From assembly GCF_035634895.1 (NCBI RefSeq), contig NZ_DASQCC010000064.1, positions 11,014-75,013 on the forward strand: a stretch of 64,000 nt of DNA, given 5' to 3'. Numbering within the stretch: position 1 is the stretch's first letter; each line of letters starts with the position of its first letter. This document shows positions 36,220 through 45,297 of this stretch, piece by piece. A program made the position numbers and the translations under genes. The DNA is from Actinophytocola sp035634895 (lineage in GTDB: Bacteria; Actinomycetota; Actinomycetes; Mycobacteriales; Pseudonocardiaceae). Under the pieces are notes generated by a model. That model was not told the DNA's origin. It did no database searches and saw only the letters and a list, made by a program, of their open reading frames with translations.

Positions 36220-36617
36220 TGGCCGGCTCGGGGCGCGGCCGCCATCGCCTGCCCCAGCCGCTGCACCACCTGCTGGACCCGTACCGACAGCGTCTCCATG
36301 TCCACCTCGCGGCCCGCGACCACGGCCAGCACGGTGTTCCGCGCCGCCGCGACCCGCATGAGGTAGCCCCACGGGTACTCGTCGAGGCCCTGCCACCACT
36401 GGCCGGCGTCCGAACGCAGGGTGCGCTCGCAGTTCTTGGCCAGCGAGACCAGCCCGGAGACGGCCGCGGCCAGCGAGTCGGCCCGGTCGCGGGGGAGGTC
36501 GCCGCGCGAGCTGTGCAGGAGGCCGTCGCTGGTGACCAGGATGGCGTGCTGGACATGCGGCACCCGCAGCACCTCGTCGAGCATCCAGCTCGTGTCCTGC
36601 TCGATCGTGGTCGGCAT
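36216..36617 (-). CDS. cvnB: Conservon roadblock/LC7 protein (CvnB)
   Basis: Protein of 133 residues forming a single roadblock/LC7 domain: SWMLDEVLRVPHVQHAILVTSDGLLHSS, DRADSLAAAVSGLVSLAKN and GYLMRVAAARNTVLAVVAGREVDM in pattern. It probably regulates nucleotide exchange or hydrolysis of the CvnD GTPase, as roadblock proteins do for MglA. The ATG at 36617 shares one base with the cvnA stop (TGATG). Confidence 0.92.
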   Translation of the reverse strand: MPTTIEQDTSWMLDEVLRVPHVQHAILVTSDGLLHSSRGDLPRDRADSLAAAVSGLVSLAKNCERTLRSDAGQWWQGLDEYPWGYLMRVAAARNTVLAVVAGREVDMETLSVRVQQVVQRLGQAMAAAPRAGQ

Positions 36618-37876
36618 CAGGGCGTCCTCTCCTGGGGCTGTACCTCGCGTCCGGTGGCGGTGCCCCGCTGCCACGCCCCGAGCACGGCCGGGCGGATGTC
36701 CGGCGGGGTCACCCAGTGCGCGCCGTCCGTCCGGTCGGGCTCGGTGGCCCGCTGCCGGCGCCGCATGGGCAACCCGCCCGGCGTGGTGTCCCCGTGCGGG
36801 ATCGGCGGCGGCGACGGCACGACCACCCGGGCGGCGGGGACGGGCGCCGGTTCCGGCACCTGCTCCGGCGCGGGGACGAGGATGGCGCCCGGCACCAGCA
36901 CGATCGCCTGCGTGCCGCCGAACGGCGAGGGCCGCCCGACCGTCACGGTCAGCTCGTACTGGGCCGAAAGCACGCCACAGACCGGGAAGCCGACCTGCGC
37001 CGGGTTGCCCAGGTCGCGCACGTCCACCGGCTGCTGGCCGGACAGCAGCCGCGCGGCGCGCTCGACCTGCTCGGCCGCCATCCCGACCCCGGCGTCGTCG
37101 ATCTGCACGACCACGCCCCGGTCGACCTGGAACAACGCGACATGCACGCGGGTGCTGGGCGAGGAACAGCGGGCGGCGTTGTCCAGCAGCTCGGCCAGCA
37201 CGAGCGCGACGGCCTCGACGGCCTGGCCGCGCACGGCCCACGGCACCGGCGGACCCAGCTCGACGCGCTGGTGGTCGCGGATGCGGCCCATGGCGCCGCG
37301 GATGACCTGCTCGACCGTGGTGTCGTCGCGCTGGATGCCCGTGCCGGAACCACACAGCACGCCGACGCCGACCACGCGGCGGGCGAGCTGCCCGGCGGTG
37401 AGGTCGATGTCCATGAGACCGGCCAGGACGTTCGGGTCGTCGAACGCCCGCTGCATCTGCTCGATGGCCGACTGCTGTTCGGTGACCAGCGCGCGGAGCG
37501 TGCGGGTGACACCCATGAGGGCGGCCTGTGCGTCCTCGGCTCCTCGGGTCGCCGCCGTGGTGGCCGCGGCGCGGGCGAGGGCCAGGATCTGCTCGCCGTA
37601 CCCGTCGAGGTCCGGGGCGCCGCCGTGGAACCGGCCGGCGGGGTCGAGCGCGGCGGGCAGCTGGCGTTCGGCGAGGTCCCGGAGCCCACGCTGGTAGGCG
37701 GCCACGCGCGCGCCCAGGTTCCGGGTGATGTTGTGCTGCCGGGCCAGCAGGAGACCGAGTACCAGCAGGGCGAGCACCGCGACCGCGATACCCGGTGACG
37801 GGAGGAGCACGCGCGGTATTTTCGCAGTCAAGATCACCTGGCGCGTCGGTACTTTTCCGCCTTCTGTTCGGCGCAC
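36617..37876 (-). CDS. cvnA: Conservon sensor histidine kinase-like protein (CvnA)
   Basis: Membrane-anchored protein of up to 419 residues. One transmembrane helix at about 28-45 (PGIAVAVLALLVLGLLLA), a cytoplasmic helical segment with LMDIDLTAGQLARRVVG in the phosphoacceptor position but no His, and a HATPase-like domain with N-box ELLDNAARCSSPSTRV and DDAGVGM. The last 90 residues are Pro-rich and low in structure. Missing phospho-His is usual for this family, suggesting sensing without classical phosphotransfer. First gene of the unit. GTG at 37876 lacks a ribosome site; a start at residue 14 is possible. Confidence 0.88.
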   Translation of the reverse strand: MRRTEGGKVPTRQVILTAKIPRVLLPSPGIAVAVLALLVLGLLLARQHNITRNLGARVAAYQRGLRDLAERQLPAALDPAGRFHGGAPDLDGYGEQILALARAAATTAATRGAEDAQAALMGVTRTLRALVTEQQSAIEQMQRAFDDPNVLAGLMDIDLTAGQLARRVVGVGVLCGSGTGIQRDDTTVEQVIRGAMGRIRDHQRVELGPPVPWAVRGQAVEAVALVLAELLDNAARCSSPSTRVHVALFQVDRGVVVQIDDAGVGMAAEQVERAARLLSGQQPVDVRDLGNPAQVGFPVCGVLSAQYELTVTVGRPSPFGGTQAIVLVPGAILVPAPEQVPEPAPVPAARVVVPSPPPIPHGDTTPGGLPMRRRQRATEPDRTDGAHWVTPPDIRPAVLGAWQRGTATGREVQPQERTP

Positions 37877-37986
37877 GGCGGGTACGTACTACGACTTTCT
37901 ACGTACCCGGGCCGGGGAGAGGCTCACCGGGTACACACCCGCCGGTTGCTTCACTGGACGGAATCGGCTCGGCGACCGGGGGTGCC

Positions 37987-38970
37987 ATGAGTCTGGGTGG
38001 TTTCAGCGCGCCGTGGTGGTTGCTGCTCTTCGTGTTCGTCGCCGCGCTGATCGCCGGTTACGTCGTGGTCATGGCCGAACGCAAGCGGCGGTTGCTGCGT
38101 TTCGCGAACCTGCCGTTGCTGGAACGCGTGGCACCGAAGGGACCGGGCGGGATCCGCCATGTGGCACCGGCTCTGCTGCTCGTGTCGCTGATCTTCTTCG
38201 TCATCGGCATGGCCGGCCCGACCGCCGAGCAGCGGCTGCCCCGCAACCGGGCGACGGTGATGCTCGTCGTCGACGTGTCGCTCTCGATGGAGGCCACCGA
38301 CGTGCGGCCGAGCAGGCTCGCCGCGGCCCAGGCCGCCGCCACCTCGTTCGTCGAGAACATGACGCCGGGCATCAACCTCGGGCTGATCTCGTTCGCCGGG
38401 ACCGCGACCGTGCTGGTGTCGCCGACGACCGACCGGGACGGCGTCGTCCGGGCCATCGAGCGCCTCGAGCTGGCCGAGGCAACCGCCACCGGTGACGCGA
38501 TCTTCGCCGCCCTCAACGCCATCGACGGCTTCGCCACGGTCATCAGCGGTGCGGACGGACCACCGCCGGCACGGATCGTGCTGATGACCGACGGCAAGCA
38601 GACCGTGCCGAACACCGACCCGGACAGCCCGCGCGGCGGTTTCGCCGCGGCGCGGGTGGCGAAGAACCGCGGCGTCCCGATCTCCACCATCTCGTTCGGC
38701 ACCGAGAACGGCACCGTCACCATCAACGGCAAGACCACGGACGTCCCGGTGGACGACGCCGCGATGCGGGAGATCGCCGAGCTGTCCGGCGGCGAGTTCC
38801 ACAAGGCCGCCAGCGCGGAGGAGCTGAGACAGGTCTACGAGACGCTGGGCGAGCAGATCGGCTTCGAGATCAAGCACATGGACGCCAGCCGCCCCTGGCT
38901 GATCCTCGGCACCCTGGTCCTGCTCTGCGCGGTCGCCGGCTCGCTGGTGATCAGCCAGCGGGTCCCGTGA
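37987..38970 (+). CDS. VWA-domain membrane protein (Rv1481-like)
   Basis: Protein of 327 residues: helix 1 at 8-28 (APWWLLLFVFVAALIAGYVV), helix 2 near 60-75, a von Willebrand A domain from about 90 to 290 with the MIDAS set Asp96-x-Ser98-x-Ser100 (VVDVSLSME) and TDG near 198, and a C-terminal helix (WLILGTLVLLCAVAGSLVI). Rv1481-type proteins are usually encoded beside moxR and DUF58 genes and are thought to act with the MoxR ATPase as a metal-dependent chaperone; here neither is present. GGGGGT precedes the ATG at 37987. Its end overlaps nuoN by 20 bases. Confidence 0.88.
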   Translation: MSLGGFSAPWWLLLFVFVAALIAGYVVVMAERKRRLLRFANLPLLERVAPKGPGGIRHVAPALLLVSLIFFVIGMAGPTAEQRLPRNRATVMLVVDVSLSMEATDVRPSRLAAAQAAATSFVENMTPGINLGLISFAGTATVLVSPTTDRDGVVRAIERLELAEATATGDAIFAALNAIDGFATVISGADGPPPARIVLMTDGKQTVPNTDPDSPRGGFAAARVAKNRGVPISTISFGTENGTVTINGKTTDVPVDDAAMREIAELSGGEFHKAASAEELRQVYETLGEQIGFEIKHMDASRPWLILGTLVLLCAVAGSLVISQRVP

Positions 38971-40336
38971 GCGCCAGGATCGGGCCGGCGAGCAGGCCGA
39001 CCAGCACCGACGCCGGCGCGGCGAGGTAGGCCGTGAGGCTGGCGGCACGGTCGGGCCGGGGGAACTCGTCGCGCGTGCGCAGCGCCGGCACGAGCCAGCG
39101 CAGGTAGTAGAAGAGACTCGCGACGGTGTTGACCGCCGCGACCACCACCAGCCACCCGAGGCCCGCGTCGAAGGTCGCGGTGAAGATCGTGAGCTTGCCG
39201 GCGAACACGCCGGTCGGCGGGGTGCCGACCAGACCGAGCAGGCACACCGCGAGACTCACCGCGAGCCACGGCCGGTGCCCGCGCAGACCCGCGTAGTCGT
39301 CCAGGGTTCTGGCCCGGGGGAGCGCGCAGACGACCGCGAAGGCGCCGAGGTTCGTCACCGCGTAGGCGGCGAGGTAGAGCAGCAGGCTCGGCAGCGCGAG
39401 GGACGCGCGCGCGGCGGCCACGGCCATCAGCAGGTAGCCGACCTGGCTGATCGTCGAGTAGGCGAGCAGGCGGCGGACGTCCCGCTGGAAGAACGCCGCC
39501 AGGTTGCCCAGGGTCATCGTCGCCGCGGCCAGCACGGCGATCAGGAGCGGCCAGTTCAGCGGCAGGACCGTCACGAACCGGTGGATCGCGACGACCGCGC
39601 CGATCTTGGGGATCGTGGTGACCGTCGCGCCGACCGCCGGGTGCGTGCCCTCGGTGACGTCCGGCACCCAGAAGTGACCGGGCACCGCGCCGGCCTTGAA
39701 CACGAGCCCGCCGAGCACGGCGACGGCCCCGACCGCGACCGCCGCGGCGGGCGCGCCGGGCAGCATGTGGTGCAGCGTCGGATAGTCGCTGCCCCGGCCG
39801 GCGCCGGCCAGCAGCATGACGCCGAACAGCATCGTGGTGCCCAGCAACGCGCCGAGCAGGTAGAACTTGAGGCTCGCCTCGGTGCCCGGACCGTCCTTGG
39901 CGAACCCGGTGAGCGCGTAGAGCGGCACGCTGGCCAACAGGTACGCGGCCGCCAGCAGGAGCAGGTCGTTCGCGCCGGCCAGCACGACCGCCCCGAGCGC
40001 GGCGAGCAACAGCAGGACGACGAACTCGGTCTCCCTCGCGTGGCCGCCGATCCGCGCCATGGCGAGCACCAGCGGCACCGACACGCACACCACGATCCTG
40101 GTCGTGTTGGTGGCGGTGTCGACGGCATAGGTGTCCGCGAACACCATCCCGGTCCCGCCGGTGACCGTCCACACCAGACTCGCCACGCACGCGACCACCG
40201 CGAGCACCCTGACCACCCACTGGCGGTGCCGCGGCAGGAACGACCCGAGCAGCAGCCCCACGACCGACGCGCAGGCGAGGATGATCTCCGGCAGCAGGCG
40301 GCCGAGGTCGGTGGCCATGTCCAGCCCGGCGTTCAC
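38951..40336 (-). CDS. nuoN: NADH-quinone oxidoreductase subunit N
   Basis: Antiporter-like membrane subunit of 461 residues with about 14 helices. Family blocks: LAGANDLLLLAAAYLLASVPLYALTGF, FKAGAVPGHFWVPDVTEGTHPAVGATVTTIPKIGAVVAIHRF and FQRDVRRLLAYSTISQVGYLLM in pattern, with the buried Lys and Glu of the proton channel. GTG start at 40336 overlaps the nuoM stop (GTGA). Last gene of an eight-gene operon encoding mainly complex I membrane arm subunits. Confidence 0.91.
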   Translation of the reverse strand: MNAGLDMATDLGRLLPEIILACASVVGLLLGSFLPRHRQWVVRVLAVVACVASLVWTVTGGTGMVFADTYAVDTATNTTRIVVCVSVPLVLAMARIGGHARETEFVVLLLLAALGAVVLAGANDLLLLAAAYLLASVPLYALTGFAKDGPGTEASLKFYLLGALLGTTMLFGVMLLAGAGRGSDYPTLHHMLPGAPAAAVAVGAVAVLGGLVFKAGAVPGHFWVPDVTEGTHPAVGATVTTIPKIGAVVAIHRFVTVLPLNWPLLIAVLAAATMTLGNLAAFFQRDVRRLLAYSTISQVGYLLMAVAAARASLALPSLLLYLAAYAVTNLGAFAVVCALPRARTLDDYAGLRGHRPWLAVSLAVCLLGLVGTPPTGVFAGKLTIFTATFDAGLGWLVVVAAVNTVASLFYYLRWLVPALRTRDEFPRPDRAASLTAYLAAPASVLVGLLAGPILALTGPAG

Positions 40337-41862
40337 CGGCGCACCAGCGTGCCGAGCACGCGGGCGGCGGGCTCGACGAGGTCGAGCAGGAAGCGCGGGA
40401 ACAGCCCGAGCACCACCGCGAGCGCCATCAGTGGCGCGATCGACAGCGTCTCGGTCACGGTCAGGTCGCCGACCCCGCCGGCCGGCTCGCCGAGGAACAG
40501 CCGCTGGTAGGCGCGGAGGAACAACGCGGCCGTGACGAGAATCCCGAGGAACGCCAACGCGGTCGCGACCGGCGCGCCGGGCAGCGAACCGGTGAGGATC
40601 TGGAACTCCGCGACGAACCCGGAGAACCCGGGCAGCCCGAGCGACGCGAACGCGGCGACCGCCGTGAGGCCGGCGAAGCGGGGCGCGCCGGCGGCGATGC
40701 CGCCGTACGCGTCGAGGTCGTAGGTGCCGCCCCGCTCGTACAGTACGCCGGCCAGCAGGAACAGCGCCCCGGTGATCAGGCCGTGGCTGACCATCTGCGT
40801 CACCGCGCCCGCCACGGCCAGGTCGTGCGCCAGTGGGTCCGAAGTGGACAGCAGGCCGGCCGCGCCGACGGCGAGGACGACGTACCCCATGTGGTTGACC
40901 GAGGTGTAGGCGACCATCCGCTTGAAGTCCCGCTGCGCCAACGCGACCAGCGCGCCGTAGAGCACGCTCACCACGCCGACGGCGACGACCACCCCGGCCC
41001 AGTCGCGCCACGCGTCCGGCAGCATCGGCATGGCGATGCGGACGAAGCCGTACGTGCCCAGCTTCAGCAACACCCCGGCCAGGATCGCGGAACCCTCGGC
41101 CGGCGCCTCGGTGTGCGCGGGCGGCAGCCAGGTGTGGAACGGCACGGTCGGCGTCTTGATCGCGAGCCCGACGCCGATGGCCACGAGCACGAGCGTCGCG
41201 ACGGTCCCCTTGCCCTGTAGGGGGTTCTGCGCGGTGAGCTGGACCATGTCGAACGTGTGCGGCGCGGCGGCGAGGTAGAGGCCGATGAACCCGAGCAGCA
41301 GCGCGAGTGAGCCGAGGAACGTGTAGAGGAAGAACTGCAGTGCCGCCCGTGCCGCGTTCCGGTGCCCCCAGCCGGCGATCACGAAGTACATGCCCACGAT
41401 GGACAGGTCGAAGAACACGAAGAACAGCACGAGGTCCAGCGAGACGAACACGCCCATGCAGACTGTCTCGAGGAACAGGAACAACGCCGCGAACGACCGG
41501 ATCCGGTCGTTGTCGGGCTGCCTCGGCCCGCTCGGCGCTTCGCGGCCCGTGCCCGACCCGGTGCGGCGCAACGCGTAGATAGCGCAGGCGAGGAACAGCA
41601 CGGCCGTCACGGCGACCAGCGGCAGGCTCAGCCCGTCGACACCGAGGTGGTAGCCGGAGCTGACGGTGGGAATCCACCGCCGGTTGACCTCGTAGCCGTA
41701 ACCCGGACCGTCGTAACCCAGCCACAGCACGACGACGAGCACCAGCTCGACCGCGCTGGCGCCGACCCACGCCCACCGCACCACGGCGTCGCCGGCCTTC
41801 GCCACGAGCAGTGCCACGGCCACCGCGACCGGCAGGAAGACGACGATGCTGAGCACGCTCAC
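40333..41862 (-). CDS. nuoM: NADH-quinone oxidoreductase subunit M
   Basis: Antiporter-like subunit of 509 residues, full length. Blocks GVDGLSLPLVAVTAVLF, FFVFFDLSIVGMYFVIAGWG with a helix-end Asp in place of the usual Glu, KTPTVPFHTWLPPAHTEAPAEGSAILAGVLLKLGTYG and FKRMVAYTSVNHMGYV in pattern. GTG at 41862 overlaps the nuoL stop (GTGA). Part of the membrane arm operon. The change from the usual EFILF-type Glu to FFDLS in the first channel is worth noting. Confidence 0.91.
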   Translation of the reverse strand: MSVLSIVVFLPVAVAVALLVAKAGDAVVRWAWVGASAVELVLVVVLWLGYDGPGYGYEVNRRWIPTVSSGYHLGVDGLSLPLVAVTAVLFLACAIYALRRTGSGTGREAPSGPRQPDNDRIRSFAALFLFLETVCMGVFVSLDLVLFFVFFDLSIVGMYFVIAGWGHRNAARAALQFFLYTFLGSLALLLGFIGLYLAAAPHTFDMVQLTAQNPLQGKGTVATLVLVAIGVGLAIKTPTVPFHTWLPPAHTEAPAEGSAILAGVLLKLGTYGFVRIAMPMLPDAWRDWAGVVVAVGVVSVLYGALVALAQRDFKRMVAYTSVNHMGYVVLAVGAAGLLSTSDPLAHDLAVAGAVTQMVSHGLITGALFLLAGVLYERGGTYDLDAYGGIAAGAPRFAGLTAVAAFASLGLPGFSGFVAEFQILTGSLPGAPVATALAFLGILVTAALFLRAYQRLFLGEPAGGVGDLTVTETLSIAPLMALAVVLGLFPRFLLDLVEPAARVLGTLVRR

Positions 41863-43484
41863 CTCACCAGGAGTAGCAGGACGGCGAGCGCGGCGAGCGC
41901 GACCACCGCCTGGGCGTAGTAGTGGTGGAGCTGCCCGGTCTGCGGACGCCGCGCGAGCCGGCCCACCGCGCGAAACCCCCGCGCGACGAGTCGGACGACT
42001 CCGTCGACCGACCACTCGACGCGCCGGTCGACCAGCCGCGCGAACGCCGTGCCGACCGCGGCCGTCGTCCGGACGGTGCCGGCCACGGCCCTGTCGTCGA
42101 ACCGCGCGAGGCCGTTCGCGAGTGCCAGGGTGGGCCGCGCGACGACGGCGTTCGCGAGCCTCTCCAGGCCCAGCCAGCCGAGCAGGGGAGCGGGTGCGGG
42201 GAGGTCCCGCCGGCTGACCACCCGTGCCGTCAGCCCGGCGGCGAGCAGGGCGAGCACACCGGAGACGACCAGCTCCCACCAGGCGGGCTCGGTGCCGCGT
42301 TCCGTCCACAGGCCAGGCAGGGCAAGGAGACCGAGCCCGGCGGCGCCGGCCGCGAGCGGTGGCAGGGCCGCCAGCTGCGGCCGGGGGACCGGCTTCTTCG
42401 CGCGCCCCGTGGGTGCCCAGACCAGCGCCAGCGCCCGGCCGGCGTACGCGGCGCCGAGCGCGGCGGCGGCGAGTCCCACCAGGTACAGGGGCACGGACTC
42501 GTGCAGCGCCGCGGTGAGCACGTGATCTTTCGTCGCCCACAGGGAAAGCGGCGGAACCCCGGCGAGCGAGAGGGCGCCCACGGTGAAGGCGATGCCGACG
42601 AGCCGGTACCCGCGGGCCGCGCCGCCCAGCCCGGCGAGGTCCTTCGTCCCCAGCGCGGTCAGCCACGCGCCGGCGCACAGGAACAGCAGGCTCTTGGTGA
42701 ACGCGTGCGCCACCAGCTGCCAGGTGCCGGCCGCGACGCCGCCCGTGCCGGCCGCCAGCACCATGAAACCGACCTGCGCGCACGTGGATGCCGCCAGCAG
42801 CTGCTTGAGATCCCGCTGCACCACCGCCACCGCGCCCAGCGCCACCGCCGTGGCCGCGCCCACCCACGCGACCGTCACCGCCGCCCATGAGGTGGCATCG
42901 AGCAGAGGCTCCATGCGTAGCAACAGGTACGCGCCGGCCGCGACCATGGTCGCCGAGTGCAGCAGCGCGGAGACCGGGCTGGGGCCGTCCATCGCGCGCG
43001 AAAGCCAGAAGCTGAACGGCAGCTGGGCCGACTTGCCGAGCGCGGCGACCACCAGCCCGGCCGCCACGACGTCGCGCCAACCGGCCGGAAGCCCGGCCAG
43101 CCGGTCGAGCTCGAGGCCGTGCGCACCGCCCGCGAGCGCGGCGCCCGCAGCGAGGTACAGCCCGAGGTCCGCGGCCCGCGTGGTCAGGAAGGCGACGAGC
43201 CCCGACCGGACCCGGCGCGGTTCCCGCCACCAGAAGCCGATGAGCGCGTACGAGGTGGCGCCCATGACCTCCCAGGCCATCAGGAGCGTGAGCAGTGTCG
43301 TCGCGGTGACGGTCACCAGCATCGCGGCCGCGAAGAGCAGCATCAGACCGTAGAAGCGGACCGACCGCAGCTCCCCGGCCGCGAACACCAGCACCGCGAG
43401 CAGGACCACCAGGACCGTCACGATCATCACCGCGGACAGCCCGTCCACGCCGAGCTCGAAGGAGATCCCGTCCAGGAAGGCCAT
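41859..43484 (-). CDS. nuoL: NADH-quinone oxidoreductase subunit L, short N-terminus
   Basis: Subunit of 541 residues, shorter than the usual 600-650. It starts directly at MAFLDGISFELGVDGLSAVMIV, so the first one or two helices normally present before the DGLS block are missing; the nuoK stop lies one base upstream, leaving no room for them. The remaining blocks are present: MAWEVMGATSYALIGFWW, KSAQLPFSFWLSRAMDGPSPVSALLHSATMVAAGAYLL and RDLKQLLAASTCAQVGFM in pattern. The C-terminal part ends LHHYYAQAVVALAALAVLLLLVR. Confidence 0.89.
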   Translation of the reverse strand: MAFLDGISFELGVDGLSAVMIVTVLVVLLAVLVFAAGELRSVRFYGLMLLFAAAMLVTVTATTLLTLLMAWEVMGATSYALIGFWWREPRRVRSGLVAFLTTRAADLGLYLAAGAALAGGAHGLELDRLAGLPAGWRDVVAAGLVVAALGKSAQLPFSFWLSRAMDGPSPVSALLHSATMVAAGAYLLLRMEPLLDATSWAAVTVAWVGAATAVALGAVAVVQRDLKQLLAASTCAQVGFMVLAAGTGGVAAGTWQLVAHAFTKSLLFLCAGAWLTALGTKDLAGLGGAARGYRLVGIAFTVGALSLAGVPPLSLWATKDHVLTAALHESVPLYLVGLAAAALGAAYAGRALALVWAPTGRAKKPVPRPQLAALPPLAAGAAGLGLLALPGLWTERGTEPAWWELVVSGVLALLAAGLTARVVSRRDLPAPAPLLGWLGLERLANAVVARPTLALANGLARFDDRAVAGTVRTTAAVGTAFARLVDRRVEWSVDGVVRLVARGFRAVGRLARRPQTGQLHHYYAQAVVALAALAVLLLLVR

Positions 43485-43485
43485 G

Positions 43486-43785
43486 TCAGTCCCGGAGATC
43501 CGCGGCCAGGTCGGTCATGTCGACGTCCCTGGCGCGGAAGATCGCGGTGGTGACGGCGAAACCGGCCGCCATCTCGACGGCCATCGCGGTGATCGCGACG
43601 ACGATCACGACCTGGCCGTCGGGCCGGTCCGGCGCGGTGTAGTACCAGAACGCCGCACCCCCGACGATCACCGCGTTGATCATCAGCTCCAGCCCCATCA
43701 TGATCATCACGATGGACTGCTGCGAAAGCGCGCCGTAGAGCCCGATGCTGAACAGCGCGGAGGCGAGGAGCAGGTACTCGGTCAT
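43486..43785 (-). CDS. nuoK: NADH-quinone oxidoreductase subunit K
   Basis: Small three-helix subunit of 99 residues, the usual length. Contains the conserved buried Glu in MMGLELMINAVIVGG and the second Glu in AITAMAVEMAAGFAVTTAIF. The ATG overlaps the nuoJ stop (ATGA). The C-terminal tail RDVDMTDLAADLRD is typical. Confidence 0.92.
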   Translation of the reverse strand: MTEYLLLASALFSIGLYGALSQQSIVMIMMGLELMINAVIVGGAAFWYYTAPDRPDGQVVIVVAITAMAVEMAAGFAVTTAIFRARDVDMTDLAADLRD

Positions 43786-44339
43786 CGCCCCAGTCCTCCC
43801 CGGACGGGGTCGTCGGGCGGTCTCCGGTCGAGGCGGTCACCGTACCGGTCGTAGCGACCCCGGTGCGTGGCAAGCACGACGGTGGCGACGATCGTGGCGA
43901 AGAGGGCGAGGCCGAGGACCACCATGGTGAGCATCCTGGGCCCCATGAGCGCCTGGCCGAGCGCCATGGTGGGGTCCGCCGGGCGCGCGGCGTCGGTGCC
44001 GGGCCAGTCGACGAGCACACTGCCGGCGGCGAGCACCCCGAAGGTGGCCACCGAGATGACGAGCGCGCCCTTCTTGTTGTGCACCATGGTCATCGGCATC
44101 AGTCCGGCCGGGTTCATCATGTACATGACCATGAACACGACCATGATCACCATCTCCATGACCATCATGAGGATGACCAGGATGCCCAGGTAGGTGAGGT
44201 CGGCGAGCAGAACCGTCACGCTCGCGAAGACGAACGAGGCGAGGAGCGCGAAGGTGGCCCGAGCCATGGAGTCGACCCGGAACACAGCGATGCCCGAGGC
44301 GACGGCGCCGGCGGCACACACCCAGAAGACGACGTCCAT
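43782..44339 (-). CDS. nuoJ: NADH-quinone oxidoreductase subunit J
   Basis: Five-helix subunit of 185 residues. MDVVFWVCAAGAVASGIAVFRVDSMARATFALLASF is the usual first pair of helices; the segment ILVILMMVMEMVIMVVFMVMYMMNP has an unusually long run of Met. ATG at 44339 preceded by GGAGG, with only 10 bases to the nuoH stop. Confidence 0.9.
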   Translation of the reverse strand: MDVVFWVCAAGAVASGIAVFRVDSMARATFALLASFVFASVTVLLADLTYLGILVILMMVMEMVIMVVFMVMYMMNPAGLMPMTMVHNKKGALVISVATFGVLAAGSVLVDWPGTDAARPADPTMALGQALMGPRMLTMVVLGLALFATIVATVVLATHRGRYDRYGDRLDRRPPDDPVRGGLGR

Positions 44340-44349
44340 GATCCTCCGT

Positions 44350-45297
44350 TCAGCTGACCACGATGGACACGAAGAGGGCCTGCAGGAGGGTGGCGGGGAT
44401 GAGCACCATCCAGGCCACCTCCATGAACCGCTCGACGCGGACGGTCGGCATCCGGCGCCCGGCGAGGACGAGGAGCGCGAGCACGGCGGCGGTCTTGACG
44501 AGCGACCACGACCAGTCCGGCAGCAGCGGACCGGCGCCACCGCCGAGGAAGAGCGGCACGGCCATGGCGGCGCCGGAGACGAGGAGAACCTGCCGCCCGG
44601 CGAGGAACACCAGACGGTCCACACCGGACAGTTCGGCGCCGGCGCCCCCGGCGAGGTCGCTGCCGGTCGCCTGGTCGAACGGCCTGGAGAACGACATCGC
44701 GAGCACGGACACCAGGTACCCGAGGAAGGCGACCGGCATCCACACGACGAACCAGAGGCCGCGCTGCGCGCCGGCGATGTCGGCGACCCGCAGCGACCCG
44801 GCCCCGATGGCGACGGTGGTGAGCGCGAACATGTGCGGCAGCTCGTAGGCGAGGCCCTGCGCCACGAACCGGTACCCGCCGACGAGCGAGAACGCGGAGT
44901 TGGGCCCCCAGCCGGCGAGCCAGACGGCCGCCCAGGCGACGATCTCCATGGCGTTGAACCACACGACCCCGACGTCGAGGTCCGCGACGGCCCACCGCCC
45001 GAGTGGTGTGACTCCCGAGGCCAGCACGGCGGCCACGAGCAGCACGAGCCCGGCGCCCCGCCAGAGGAGACCGTCGGCGGCGAGGGTGCGCCTGCGCTGC
45101 TGCACGAGCAACCCGGTGACCGTCCGCAGAGGCTCGAGGGCGGCGCTCCTGGTGGACCGCCCCGCCGCACGGGCCGCGAGGACGGCGTCGAAGGCGGTGG
45201 CCGCGAAGGCGAACAGGCAGAGCAGGGCGAGCAGTGGGAGCGCGCTCCACCAGGCGGTCGGCTCGACCGCGGCATCCGTCGTCGCGACCCTAGCCAT
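44350..45297 (-). CDS. nuoH: NADH-quinone oxidoreductase subunit H
   Basis: Membrane subunit of 315 residues that normally holds the quinone site next to NuoB and NuoD. Blocks: GLLVQQRRRTLAADGLLWRGAG, GWGPNSAFSLVGGYRFVAQGLAYELPHMFAL, SFSRPFDQATGSDLAGGAGAELSGVDRLVFLAGRQVLLVSGAAM in pattern. Several charged positions of the usual loop (EAEGE) are replaced (SDLAGGAGAELSG), so quinone or partner contact may be changed. ATG at 45297 lies within the end of the upstream gene (8-base overlap). Confidence 0.88.
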   Translation of the reverse strand: MARVATTDAAVEPTAWWSALPLLALLCLFAFAATAFDAVLAARAAGRSTRSAALEPLRTVTGLLVQQRRRTLAADGLLWRGAGLVLLVAAVLASGVTPLGRWAVADLDVGVVWFNAMEIVAWAAVWLAGWGPNSAFSLVGGYRFVAQGLAYELPHMFALTTVAIGAGSLRVADIAGAQRGLWFVVWMPVAFLGYLVSVLAMSFSRPFDQATGSDLAGGAGAELSGVDRLVFLAGRQVLLVSGAAMAVPLFLGGGAGPLLPDWSWSLVKTAAVLALLVLAGRRMPTVRVERFMEVAWMVLIPATLLQALFVSIVVS

